This document shows positions 28,231 through 36,502 of a stretch of 64,000 nucleotides of DNA, piece after piece. The notes beneath the pieces were generated by a model. It did no database searches. It saw nothing but the letters and a program-made list of their open reading frames with translations, and was not told the origin of the DNA. Where the stretch lies: contig DLHJ01000016.1 of NCBI GenBank assembly GCA_002483145.1, forward strand, positions 186,001 through 250,000, read 5' to 3'. The translations under genes were made by a program, and so were the position numbers. Source of the DNA: Cellvibrio sp. UBA7671. GTDB lineage: Bacteria > Pseudomonadota > Gammaproteobacteria > Pseudomonadales > Cellvibrionaceae. Positions within the stretch are counted from its first letter, which is position 1; every line of letters begins with the position of its first letter.

Positions 28231-28331
28231 GAGCTATTCTCCGTGGATAATCTTGTCTATTAGTCGACAGCGGCTAGTGGGAGATGACTTTACTGGCCAG
28301 TGTGGATGAACTCGATCGGGTTTACGCAAAT

Positions 28332-28673
28332 TTACGACGTGCAAATGAATATGTCGCCTGCGTCGATATTGAACTCAATGGGGATAAGTGAGCGCCCGCT
28401 ACAGGGGCCAGCGACACATTTGCCCGTTTTAATCAGAAACAGTGCGCCATGGTTGGCGCACTGGATCATGCTGCCACTACTGTCGAGGAATTGGTCTTCC
28501 ACCCATTCGAGCGGAATACCGATATGCGGGCAGCTGTTTTGGTAAAGGTAAACCTTACCCTGTTGTTTGACAGCAAAGAGCTTGCGTCCCGTCAGATTAA
28601 ACCCCTTGCTGCCAGCCTCGGGGATGTCAGCAAGGGAGCAAAGGCGTAGCTTATCCGGTAAGTTAGTGTTCAC
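28332..28673 (-). CDS. Small Rieske [2Fe-2S] protein
   Basis: A 113-residue soluble Rieske protein. The cluster ligands are in CPHIGIPLEW (Cys-x-His) and CANHGALF (Cys-x-x-His), about 20 residues apart. This is the ferredoxin-like type that accompanies oxygenases or nitrite reductase (NirD-like), but no oxygenase is adjacent. The start is GTG at 28673, directly after the TAA of the upstream protease gene, so it is translationally coupled to it. The electron-transfer partner is unknown. Confidence 0.9.
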   Translation of the reverse strand: MNTNLPDKLRLCSLADIPEAGSKGFNLTGRKLFAVKQQGKVYLYQNSCPHIGIPLEWVEDQFLDSSGSMIQCANHGALFLIKTGKCVAGPCSGRSLIPIEFNIDAGDIFICTS

Positions 28674-29717
28674 TTACTTGGGTGCTGCAAGGCGAATGGT
28701 GCGTGTAAGCAGCTTGCCATCGCGTGCCACACTGACGGTGACTTTTTCACCCGGTTTGTAATTTTCCAAGGCACTGAGTAACTGGTCGTCATTGGCAGTG
28801 GGGTAATCGTTGATGGCGACAATGACATCACCCAGGGTGATCTGCCCCCAGTTGTTGCGTTTTGCGCCTTCAAGCCCGGCTTCAGCGGCGGGTGAGTTAG
28901 GCTCGACCCGCAAAATAGGCACCCCTTCGATACCTATCTGTTGCGCCCATTGGTCGGGTGCAACGGCAATGCCCAGTACCGGGCGTACCAAGCGACCATG
29001 TTCAATCAGCTCGGGTACAACTTCTTTTACTGTGTTGACCGGAATCGCAAAACCTATGCCGGCGCTAGCACCGCTTGGGCTGTAAATCATAGTGTTGACG
29101 CCAATTAACTTGCCCTCGGAGTTGAGCAATGGGCCACCGGAGTTACCGGGGTTGATTGCGGCATCTGTCTGGATAACATTGGTAATCTTGCGTTGGTTGG
29201 GGGAGATAATTTCGCGCCCCAGTGCACTCACCACACCCGTGGTAAGTGTTGCATCCAGACCAAACGGATTACCTATCGCCAGCACTTTGCGGCCAACGCG
29301 CAAATCGCCTGAATCGCCTAATGGCAGGGCATTTAGCTTGGCTTTTTTGCCGTCGATTTTGAGCACTGCCAGATCACGTTCTGGCGCCAACCCCACTACC
29401 TCTGCAGGCCAATTGGATTGGTCTTGCAGGGTGATGGTAATTTGCCGCGCGCCCTCTACTACGTGGTAATTGGTGACAATGTAACCCTTATCGTTCCATA
29501 CAAAGCCGGTGCCTGAGCCGCGCGGCACAGTCACCAGATCAAAGGAGTAGGGATCGCGGGCGAGTTGTTGGTTTGTAACGAACACCACACTGGGGCGTGC
29601 AGCTTCAAACACCTCAACACTATTGCGTTCGTCATCGGTTGAAAAGGCCTGGACGCTAGCGCTTAGGGCGCTGGCGCCAGTCATACACATCAATACTAAC
29701 CAGCGCCAGAGTCTCAT
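28674..29717 (-). CDS. HtrA/Deg-type periplasmic serine protease with one PDZ domain
   Basis: A 347-residue S1C protease. Signal peptide 1-24 (ASALSASVQA), trypsin-like domain about 35-235 with His in VTNYHVVEGA, Asp in PERDLAVLK and Ser in NPGNSGGPLL, then one PDZ domain (about 245-340) with VLGIAV and GDVIVAINDYP. A single PDZ is DegS-like, but the cleavable signal instead of an anchor argues for a soluble periplasmic enzyme. It sits 18 bp after htpX and is coupled to the Rieske gene; the operon suggests envelope or oxidative stress control. Confidence 0.94.
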   Translation of the reverse strand: MRLWRWLVLMCMTGASALSASVQAFSTDDERNSVEVFEAARPSVVFVTNQQLARDPYSFDLVTVPRGSGTGFVWNDKGYIVTNYHVVEGARQITITLQDQSNWPAEVVGLAPERDLAVLKIDGKKAKLNALPLGDSGDLRVGRKVLAIGNPFGLDATLTTGVVSALGREIISPNQRKITNVIQTDAAINPGNSGGPLLNSEGKLIGVNTMIYSPSGASAGIGFAIPVNTVKEVVPELIEHGRLVRPVLGIAVAPDQWAQQIGIEGVPILRVEPNSPAAEAGLEGAKRNNWGQITLGDVIVAINDYPTANDDQLLSALENYKPGEKVTVSVARDGKLLTRTIRLAAPK

Positions 29718-29735
29718 AACCAGTCTCCGTGCCGA

Positions 29736-30611
29736 TTAAGCGTTATCACGCAGGGCTTGGATACGGGCTTCCAATGGGGGATGGCTGGCAAACAGATTAC
29801 GTACGCCGCCGCTGATACCAAAGGCACGCATGCTGCTTGGCAAGGGGCTTTCTACGCCAGCATTTGATTCGGCCTGCAGGCGTTGCAGGGCGCGGATCAT
29901 GGCACCGCGGTCAGCGAGTGTGGCACCTGCATGGTCGGCGCGGTATTCGCGATAGCGTGAGAAAGCGGCGACTATCATAGAGGCCAAAATTCCCAGTACT
30001 ACTTCTGCAACCATAGTGGCGATCATAAAACCAAAGCCACGACCACTTTCATTCTTGAGCAGGACGCGGTCGACAAAGTCGCCGATGATACGCGCGAAGA
30101 ACATCACGAAGGTATTTACTACGCCCTGGATCAAACTCAGGGTTATCATATCGCCATTGGCAACGTGGCCGATTTCGTGCGCGAGTACCGCTTCCACTTC
30201 ATCGCGTTCAAAACGTTGCAGCAAACCCAGGCTCACCGCAACCAGTGCCGCATTGCGGTTCCAGCCAGTGGCGAAGGCGTTGGATTCCTGTGCAGCAAAC
30301 ACACCAATTTCCGGAGTTTTGATACCGGCTTTTTGCGACAGCTTGGTCACAGTATCTACCAGCCATTGTTCGTCGGCATTTCGTGGCTGCTCAATTAGCT
30401 GTACGCCCATGCTGCGTTTGGCCATCCACTTGGACAGGAACAGGGAAATAAAGGAGCCGACAAAACCGAACACGGCACAGAACACCAGCATGCTTGATAA
30501 ATCCAGGCCGTTTGCGGTGCGATAGTTGCCCACGCCGAGCAAGCTCAGCACAACGCCCGCCACCAGCATGACTGCGAGGTTAGTTAACAAAAACAAGCCT
30601 ATGCGTAACAC
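29736..30611 (-). CDS. htpX: Membrane-bound zinc metalloprotease HtpX
   Basis: HtpX is an M48 inner-membrane protease that removes damaged membrane proteins. Visible are two N-terminal helices ([21 protein letters not shown]), the zinc motif HEIGH in [13 protein letters not shown], the third ligand in [11 protein letters not shown] and two further membrane helices. I chose GTG 30611 because it is preceded by GGGAG with good spacing and gives a start ([11 protein letters not shown]) and a length (291) like E. coli HtpX; upstream ATGs at 30626 and 30656 add unmatched residues. It leads the operon htpX-htrA-Rieske, with a long structured leader region. Confidence 0.94.
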   Translation of the reverse strand: MLRIGLFLLTNLAVMLVAGVVLSLLGVGNYRTANGLDLSSMLVFCAVFGFVGSFISLFLSKWMAKRSMGVQLIEQPRNADEQWLVDTVTKLSQKAGIKTPEIGVFAAQESNAFATGWNRNAALVAVSLGLLQRFERDEVEAVLAHEIGHVANGDMITLSLIQGVVNTFVMFFARIIGDFVDRVLLKNESGRGFGFMIATMVAEVVLGILASMIVAAFSRYREYRADHAGATLADRGAMIRALQRLQAESNAGVESPLPSSMRAFGISGGVRNLFASHPPLEARIQALRDNA

Positions 30612-30749
30612 GATAATATCTCCCATAAAATGATTAATTCGCTGCTTTATACGCAACGTCGGGGGAGTATATGTGTGCGCTGCGAAAGAATTTCAATCAT
30701 CGCCGCGTTAAGAAAGGAAAAAGTGCAGGACAGGGTGAAAGAGCGCAGA

Positions 30750-30903
30750 GAAAAGTGGCCGCCACAAGGGCGGCCCAAGCAACCGTGTTAGCCGAGAGAC
30801 TTTCAGAGAGGAAAGGCCCTAGGGGTGAGAAGAAACCGCAATCGACTTGCAGGGCGACTATTGAATCCTCTCGGCTGCTGCACGGGAGATGTTGTGCAGC
30901 AGC
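30750..30903 (-). ncRNA. Candidate structured small RNA or leader of htpX
   Basis: Three perfect stems are visible. A 10-bp hairpin has arms 30874-30883 and 30894-30903 (GCTGCTGCAC type). A long-range stem pairs 30791-30798 (GCCGAGAG on the + strand) with 30868-30875 and closes a domain of about 70 nt. A GC-only 7-bp hairpin, GGCCGCC/GGCGGCC at 30757-30763 and 30769-30775, is followed on the minus strand by ACTTTTCT, like an intrinsic terminator. A promoter ends 7 bp upstream. The first two stems share GC pairs and may compete. It matches no RNA family that I recognise. It may be a free sRNA or an attenuated 5' leader of htpX. Confidence 0.55.
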
Positions 30904-30909
30904 GAGTTA

Positions 30910-30938
30910 ACAATAATCGTTCTCATCTGTGTGGTCAA
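30910..30938 (-). promoter_or_regulatory. Sigma70-like promoter for the RNA upstream of htpX
   Basis: On the minus strand TTGACC (30938-30933) is separated by 17 bp from TATTGT (30915-30910). That predicts a transcript start near 30903, which is exactly the foot of the first hairpin of the structured region. Confidence 0.6.
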
Positions 30939-30957
30939 GTGTTTTTGAGAAATATTC

Positions 30958-31758
30958 TTATTTGGTGGTTGCGGCGGATTTTACTTGTAGTAATTGACTG
31001 TTGAGCTGGTTGATTTTGGCCGCCATCTCTTCAATCAGGCCCAGGCAGATCTGCGGTTGGTGTTCAATCAAGGCGATGAACTCTTCTTTGCGCACGGCTA
31101 ATACAGTGCAATCGCTGCTGGCGATTACCGAGGCGATACGCGGTTGGCGCGTAAATACGGCGAGAGCACCGAAGATCTCATTGGCGTGAATGTCACCCAC
31201 TTTTACCCCGTCGCAGACAGCATCGGCGGCGCCTTCAAGTAATGTGTAAACGCGGTCGGCGACATCACCCTGGTTGATAATTGTCTCGCCCGCGCGAAAA
31301 TGCAGGAAACCAGCAGACGGTTGGAATTCGCTGCGCAACTCCTGGGTGAGCGCCTGCTCGTAATAGCTGATGGTGCTCAGCAGCAGGTATGCCCAGTTGC
31401 GCTGGGATTTAAGATCGCTATTGGCTTGTGCGACCAGTGCGTCGCGTTCATAGGCCAGCAGTGTCACTGGCGCTTTGCAGCTGAATTGCCCTTGGGGGAG
31501 ATTGAGTGAGCGGGGCAGGCCAAGCAGGTCGCCCTCTTCAAAATGCATGACCAATTTATTGTGCAGGTAATAATCAATCTGGCCTGCGATAACCAGCAGT
31601 GCGCGCGTCGGGGGAATATCCTCAAAAATATCGGTGCTTGCAGCTACTGTAAAAGGCTCATCGGCTGGGGCTACTTGTGTGCATAAAAGTTCGGTGAGGC
31701 TGCGCAATTTTGCTGCGAGCTCAGACATAAGATCAGACTGTTTTGTTGGAAGATGCAT
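30958..31758 (-). CDS. Cyclic-nucleotide-binding-domain protein without DNA-binding domain
   Basis: A 266-residue cytoplasmic protein. Residues about 150-250 form a cNMP-binding (CRP-type) beta-barrel: FRAGETIINQGDVADRVYTLLEGAADA, then GDIHANEIFGALAVFTRQPRIASV and TVLAVRKEEF. An N-terminal half (about 35-120) looks like a second, degenerate barrel. No helix-turn-helix follows, so it is not a classic CRP/FNR regulator. GAGGGG precedes the ATG. Function unknown; a ligand sensor or scaffold is likely. Confidence 0.85.
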   Translation of the reverse strand: MHLPTKQSDLMSELAAKLRSLTELLCTQVAPADEPFTVAASTDIFEDIPPTRALLVIAGQIDYYLHNKLVMHFEEGDLLGLPRSLNLPQGQFSCKAPVTLLAYERDALVAQANSDLKSQRNWAYLLLSTISYYEQALTQELRSEFQPSAGFLHFRAGETIINQGDVADRVYTLLEGAADAVCDGVKVGDIHANEIFGALAVFTRQPRIASVIASSDCTVLAVRKEEFIALIEHQPQICLGLIEEMAAKINQLNSQLLQVKSAATTK

Positions 31759-31872
31759 ATACCCCTCGGTTACAAAAAAACGCTAGTAAGGCGCTTTTAG
31801 TGTAGCCTGTGCCGGGGAAAAAACTGCGCTTAAAACCTCACTCTGATAACCAGATGCGATTTTTGTGCGCGG

Positions 31873-32166
31873 CTATGCCGTTGCCTGGGAAAAGTTTCCC
31901 TGTTCGGGCATTTCGGCTTCACTGACCAACTGGGCTTTCAGGTCGGGGGGAATATCGTTCCAGTGGACATCCATCAGCGCACCTTGCAAGGCGTAGAGCA
32001 TGACTTTGGAAACATTGATGTCGCGAGCTCGTATACGGCGATAGGCCTCAACAGCGCCAGTGCGTTTGAGGTCGGCGTGGGTGTTGATCCCTATTGCGCG
32101 GAGGATGTTTACCGATGCCATTCCAAGATTCTTTAATTGCAATAACTCACTATGACAGGCAGTCAT
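31873..32166 (-). CDS. TfoX C-terminal-domain protein
   Basis: A 97-residue protein consisting only of the TfoX/Sxy C-terminal domain: LLQLKNLGMASVNILRAIGI, then ADLKRTGAVEAYRRIRA and MLYALQGALMDVHWNDIP, a helix-hairpin-helix-like fold. The N-terminal TfoX domain is missing. In full-length proteins it is tied to competence control; stand-alone copies have no established role. I chose ATG 32166 because GGAG lies 10 bp upstream; the TTG at 32175 would overlap it. Confidence 0.82.
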   Translation of the reverse strand: MTACHSELLQLKNLGMASVNILRAIGINTHADLKRTGAVEAYRRIRARDINVSKVMLYALQGALMDVHWNDIPPDLKAQLVSEAEMPEQGNFSQATA

Positions 32167-32376
32167 ACAGTGCAATCTCCATTTATTATTATCGGGTATT
32201 GTGTTTTAAAATTTCCGTTTACATCGCTGCCTTATCTTACATACTTGCATGTCATGTGCAATTGTTTTCTCTCGAATGCTATGCAAATCGTGACAAATGG
32301 TGCACTAAACGCAATAAAATGGCGCAATACTTTGCGGAAAATTTCATCTATAAACCCAGCTTGACGGAATTCTTGC

Positions 32377-33057
32377 ATGACTGATTGGACACCTGAACTG
32401 TTGCTGGGATTGGATGAGCGCGCGTTAGTGGAGTCTCCCCTACTTGCTTGCCGTGTCCATCGGCAGATGCTCGATCCTTTATTATTTTTAGCAGAGCGTG
32501 CTGCCAGTGCTGGGTTTATTTTAAAAGTGGCGAGCAGTTATCGAAGTTTTGATCGGCAGTTGATGATCTGGAATAACAAGGCGCGCGGCCAGCGCCCGGT
32601 GTTGAATGATGCGGGTGAGGCCGTCGATATAAATACGTTATCGGAGCGCGATAAAGTTTTTGCGATTTTGCGCTGGTCTGCACTGCCTGGTGCGTCGCGT
32701 CATCATTGGGGAACGGATATCGATGTGTACGGTAGCGCGCACATAGATCCCGAATATCAATTGCAATTGACTCTTGCCGAAACGCAGGGTGATGGTCCCT
32801 TTGCTGAATTTCATCGCTGGTTGAGTGACGAGTTGGCGCAGGGCAATAGCGATTTTTTTCGCCCCTACGCGCAGGATCGCGGCGGCATAGCGCCTGAGCC
32901 ATGGCATTTAAGTTATGCGCCGCTGGCGACTGTTTTTTCTCGCCAACTTACACAGGCTTTGTTGCGCGAGCAACTTGAACAAACGGATTTGGAATTGAAG
33001 CAAGTTGTGCTCGATAACCTCGATGAAATTTACTCGCGTTTTATTTGTGTCGATTAA
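32377..33057 (+). CDS. M15-family D-alanyl-D-alanine carboxypeptidase-like protein
   Basis: A 226-residue peptidase M15B (VanY-like) protein. The fold motifs are SSYRSFDRQLMIWN, the zinc motif SRHHWGTDIDVYG (HxxxxxxD) and PEPWHLSYAP (Glu and second His). Such enzymes trim peptidoglycan stem peptides. There is no clear signal peptide, which is unusual for an enzyme of the wall; it may act on recycled muropeptides in the cytoplasm or be exported another way. It leads a likely operon with the MFS, HAD and cysE genes (22-bp gap to the next). Confidence 0.88.
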   Translation: MTDWTPELLLGLDERALVESPLLACRVHRQMLDPLLFLAERAASAGFILKVASSYRSFDRQLMIWNNKARGQRPVLNDAGEAVDINTLSERDKVFAILRWSALPGASRHHWGTDIDVYGSAHIDPEYQLQLTLAETQGDGPFAEFHRWLSDELAQGNSDFFRPYAQDRGGIAPEPWHLSYAPLATVFSRQLTQALLREQLEQTDLELKQVVLDNLDEIYSRFICVD

Positions 33058-33078
33058 CAATCAATAAGGAATTATTTT

Positions 33079-34464
33079 TTGAATCACTCTGAACTGACCC
33101 TGCCTGCCTCAAAAAAAGCTGTTCGCTCCTGGATGTTATTTGATTGGGCAGCGCAGCCATTTTTTACCGTTGTTATTACCTTTATTTTTGGTCCCTATTT
33201 TGTTTCTCGTCTTGCGAGCGATCCAGTCGTTGGGCAGGCCGCATGGGGTTACACTGTCACCATCGCCGGGCTTGCGATTGCATTGATGGCACCAGTGCTA
33301 GGCGCAATTGCTGATGCAACCGGCGCGCGCAAACGCTGGATTGCTTTTTTTGCGGCGCTAAAAATTAGCGCGCTCTTACTGCTCTGGTTTGCTGCGCCAG
33401 GTTCTGCGCTATGGTTACCGATGTTGTGTGTCATTGTGGCTATGATTGCTGCGGAATTCTCAATTGTATTTAACGATTCGATGATGCCGCGGTTGATCGC
33501 TAAAGAAGATATTGGGCGCATTTCTAATCTCGCCTGGGGTTTGGGTTATCTCGGCGGCCTTGTGGTGTTGTTCAGCGTATTGTTGTTGCTTGCTGGAAAT
33601 CCAGCCACCGGTAAAACCTTGATTGGAATAACGCCGCTGTTTGGCTTGGATGCGGCGCAAGGCGAAGATGCGCGCATCACCGGGCCATACGCGGCGCTCT
33701 GGTATTTCATTTTTATTTTGCCGATGTTTCTCTTTACACCGGATAGCAGCAAAGGTGTGCCACTGAAAACGGCAATTACTGAAAGTATCGGCGAATTAAA
33801 AAATACGCTGCGTGAATTAAAACAGCGCGCGGGTTTATTGCGTTTTTTAGTGGCGCGCATGATCTATCAAGATGGTGTTAACGGCCTGCTCGCACTGGGC
33901 GGCACTTTTGCTGCAGGCATGTTTGGCTGGCAGACGATTGAGATGGGAATTTACGGCATTTTGTTGCTGTTCGTCGCTATCGGTGGCTGCGCTTATGCAG
34001 GGCGATTGGATACGCGCATGGGTTCGAAAAACGTTATTTTGCTCAGTTTATTGTGTTTGATTGTTGCCACTATCGGCATTATTTCTACCGGCCCCGGCTA
34101 TTCGCTCTTTGGTCTGGTGCAATTTTCTGTTGTGGATTCCGGCGGTTTATTTGCAACGGACGCTGAAAAAGCCTACATCGTTTTTGGTTTATTGATTGGT
34201 TTGGCGTTTGGTCCGGTACAGGCATCGTCGCGCTCATTTATGGCGCGCAGTGTCAGTGCCGATGAGGCGGGGCGCTATTTTGGCATCTATGCGCTTGCTG
34301 GCCGTGCGACAGCTTTTTTGGCGCCCATGGCGGTGGCGAGTTTAACGCTCTATACCGATTCTGCACGTATTGGTATGGCGGCGTTGGTTGTATTTTTAGT
34401 GGGAGGTCTGGCGATTTTATTAAAAGCGCCTTATCCCGCTTCATCATCAAATCAGCCGAGTTGA
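33079..34464 (+). CDS. MFS transporter, UMF1/Atg22-like family
   Basis: A 461-residue major facilitator with about 12 membrane helices. The N-terminus RSWMLFDWAAQPFFTVVITF, the cytoplasmic loop ADATGARKRWIAFF, MMPRLIAKEDIGRISNLAWG and GPVQASSRSFMARSVSADEAG-type C-terminal stretch are typical of the UMF1 (vacuole effluxer Atg22-like) family. The substrate is unknown; some relatives are linked to amino acid or sugar efflux. The start is TTG with AAGGA 9 bp upstream. The adjacent M15 peptidase makes export or uptake of wall peptides or amino acids conceivable. Confidence 0.9.
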   Translation: MNHSELTLPASKKAVRSWMLFDWAAQPFFTVVITFIFGPYFVSRLASDPVVGQAAWGYTVTIAGLAIALMAPVLGAIADATGARKRWIAFFAALKISALLLLWFAAPGSALWLPMLCVIVAMIAAEFSIVFNDSMMPRLIAKEDIGRISNLAWGLGYLGGLVVLFSVLLLLAGNPATGKTLIGITPLFGLDAAQGEDARITGPYAALWYFIFILPMFLFTPDSSKGVPLKTAITESIGELKNTLRELKQRAGLLRFLVARMIYQDGVNGLLALGGTFAAGMFGWQTIEMGIYGILLLFVAIGGCAYAGRLDTRMGSKNVILLSLLCLIVATIGIISTGPGYSLFGLVQFSVVDSGGLFATDAEKAYIVFGLLIGLAFGPVQASSRSFMARSVSADEAGRYFGIYALAGRATAFLAPMAVASLTLYTDSARIGMAALVVFLVGGLAILLKAPYPASSSNQPS

Positions 34465-34498
34465 TTTCAGGTTTTATTGCAGAGGTAAAGAGATAAGT

Positions 34499-35203
34499 AT
34501 GTTAATTATTTTTGATTGCGACGGTGTATTGGTAGATAGCGAAATTATCTCTGCGCAGGTGACGAGTGATTGCTTAAAAGAAATTGGAGTTGAGTTGAGT
34601 GCGGATTATATTCTGGAAACCTATCGCGGAAAATCCGTGGCAGATTGTATCCTCATGATTACGGAAGAATTGTCCAAGCTTGAATCGTGGAAAAATCTGA
34701 GCGCTGATGAGCAAGCAGAGCGCGGCGCGCAATTCTGGCGGCATGTGCAATTGCAAACGCTGGTGGTGTGCGAACAAGAATTGGAGCCGGTTGCCGGTGT
34801 GATGAATGTCTTGGATAGCTTGAAAGAAAAGCAGATTGCATTTTGTGTTGCCTCCAACGGCAAGCACGAAAAAATGCGCATGACGTTGGCTAAAACCGGG
34901 ATCATGCCCTATGTGCAAGGGCGCGTATTCAGTTTTGAAGATGTGACGCGCGGTAAACCGGCGCCGGATTTATTTTTATATGCGGCAAAAACATTAAATA
35001 TCCCTGCAGAACAAGCGATAGTGGTGGAAGATTCCTTGACCGGCATTCAAGCTGCAGTTGCTGCTGGCATGCGCCCGCTTGGTTATTGTCCGCCAAATAA
35101 AGATGGTAGTGACAATGTATTATTGCAGCCAATGCGCGCGCTTGGTGCTGAAGTGTTTTTTTCGATGGATGAACTAATCCCGTTAATTTTCAAGAACTCC
35201 TAG
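34499..35203 (+). CDS. HAD-superfamily phosphatase (subfamily IA)
   Basis: A 234-residue HAD hydrolase. Motif I FDCDGVLVDSE, motif II in VASNGK, the lysine in RGKPAPDLFL and motif IV VVEDSLTGIQAAVAAGM are all present with a helical cap of the phosphoglycolate-phosphatase type (about 15-95). Relatives such as YieH act on sugar phosphates; the substrate cannot be fixed here. It is 34 bp after the MFS gene and 11 bp before cysE, so it is in the same operon. Confidence 0.93.
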   Translation: MLIIFDCDGVLVDSEIISAQVTSDCLKEIGVELSADYILETYRGKSVADCILMITEELSKLESWKNLSADEQAERGAQFWRHVQLQTLVVCEQELEPVAGVMNVLDSLKEKQIAFCVASNGKHEKMRMTLAKTGIMPYVQGRVFSFEDVTRGKPAPDLFLYAAKTLNIPAEQAIVVEDSLTGIQAAVAAGMRPLGYCPPNKDGSDNVLLQPMRALGAEVFFSMDELIPLIFKNS

Positions 35204-35214
35204 GCTAGGTAGTT

Positions 35215-36027
35215 ATGCAAATACCAGCACACAATTTCGCCCATGTTGATGTGTGGCAAGAAATCCGCGCTGAGGCGCAGCAGGCGAGTGCCGATGAACC
35301 TGTGCTCGCGAGTTTTTATCATGCGAGTATTTTGAACCACGCATCTTTTGCGGCGGCGATCAGTTTCCATCTTGCCAATAAACTGGATAGCCAGGCATTA
35401 CCGGCGATGATGTTGCGCGAAGTGTTTACCGAGGCGATGCAGGCCGATGCCAACATTGAGCAGGCGATGCGCGCGGATATTCGCGCGCATCGCGAGCGCG
35501 ATCCAGCGTGTAATAAATTCTGCATGCCGTTTTTATTTTTCAAAGGTTATCATGCGCTGCAATCCTGGCGCATTGCGCATTGGTTGTGGTTGCAAAAGCG
35601 CAACGCGCTCGCGCTCTATTTCCAGAACCAGATTTCGCAGGCATTTGATGTGGATATTCATCCGGGCGCGCGTATCGGTGCGGGTATTATGATCGACCAC
35701 GCCACGGGCGTGGTGATCGGCGAAACCACGGTGATTGAAGACGATGTGTCCATGCTGCACAGCGTCACCCTCGGTGGCAGCGGCTGCGTTAAAACCGATC
35801 GCCATCCTAAAATCCGGCGTGGTGTCTTGATTGGGGTAGGGGCAAAAATTTTGGGGAATATTGAAATCGGTGAGGGAGCAAAAATCGGTGCAGGCAGTGT
35901 GGTGTTAGACGCAGTTGCACCGCACACTACCGTTGCGGGTGTGCCTGCCAAACCTATCGGCAGGCCGAAGGGGGAGTCTCCGGCGCTCGATATGGATCAT
36001 CACCTCAATGATGAGGCTGGTGATTAG
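35215..36027 (+). CDS. cysE: Serine O-acetyltransferase
   Basis: CysE makes O-acetylserine from serine and acetyl-CoA, the committed step to cysteine. The 270-residue product has the N-terminal SATase domain (WQEIRAEAQQASADEPVLAS) and a left-handed beta-helix of hexapeptide repeats with DIHPGARIGAGIMIDHATG, GETTVIEDDVSMLHSVTLGG and GAGSVV. The catalytic His is in the MIDHATG stretch. The C-terminal tail (about 20 residues ending DEAGD) should carry the feedback or CysK-binding end but does not finish in the usual isoleucine. Confidence 0.96.
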   Translation: MQIPAHNFAHVDVWQEIRAEAQQASADEPVLASFYHASILNHASFAAAISFHLANKLDSQALPAMMLREVFTEAMQADANIEQAMRADIRAHRERDPACNKFCMPFLFFKGYHALQSWRIAHWLWLQKRNALALYFQNQISQAFDVDIHPGARIGAGIMIDHATGVVIGETTVIEDDVSMLHSVTLGGSGCVKTDRHPKIRRGVLIGVGAKILGNIEIGEGAKIGAGSVVLDAVAPHTTVAGVPAKPIGRPKGESPALDMDHHLNDEAGD

Positions 36028-36033
36028 TAGTAA

Positions 36034-36303
36034 TCAGGCGCTGCGCTGGTCGGGCAAATAACTGGTCTCATCATCGCAGCCATCCAGCAGCCATTTCAGC
36101 ACTGACTCGCGACTCTTGAGCATAGATTGATAGTGTTCGATGAGCATAGTGTTGGGCCGCGGATGCGCCTGCATAGCATTGATCCGGTCGGTCAAAAATG
36201 CGATGTCCTGCTCCACCTTGATGCGTGCATTGCCGTGTGGGCTGAGCGCGCCATCAATCACCAAGCGATTGTCTTGCAGTTTCTTTTGAATAAAAGGCAA
36301 CAT
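36034..36303 (-). CDS. Small conserved-looking protein of unknown function
   Basis: An 89-residue hydrophilic, helical protein (MLPFIQKKLQDNRLVIDGAL start, Arg-Ile-Lys-Val-Glu-Gln heptad-like middle, acidic GCDDETSYLPDQ end). I do not recognise it. The ATG at 36303 has GGGAG upstream and begins the stretch that reads like protein; the longer frame adds 54 Arg/Ser/Cys-rich residues that look non-coding. It is convergent with cysE with only 6 bp between stops. Confidence 0.65.
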   Translation of the reverse strand: MLPFIQKKLQDNRLVIDGALSPHGNARIKVEQDIAFLTDRINAMQAHPRPNTMLIEHYQSMLKSRESVLKWLLDGCDDETSYLPDQRSA

Positions 36304-36502
36304 AGTTTCACCACTCCCTCGCAGTTTAGGCATTGAGTATGGTTGGCGGTTGCACCGACTGCCAGTCGCCCGTAAGACTGATTGGTTACATTCTGTGCGC
36401 TGTTTATCGCTCTTATTTGATCGCCTGCTGCATAGGGCGGCATTAGGGGCAGTGAGTGCTATCATTCAAGCAGTGCAGTTTTAGCAGCAGGATTTTTGGA
36501 TT

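Larger units (their letters stand above)
30612..30957 (-). other. Long htpX upstream region
   Basis: These 346 bp hold no convincing gene. They contain a sigma70-like promoter, a probable 150-nt structured RNA with its own terminator-like hairpin, and about 140 nt between that hairpin and the htpX start. Separate entries describe the parts. Confidence 0.6.

Noticed and set aside
30671-30910. 79-residue plus-strand frame upstream of htpX
   Set aside because: Arg/Lys-rich low-complexity translation with no binding site; the stems and promoter on the other strand explain the region better as RNA.
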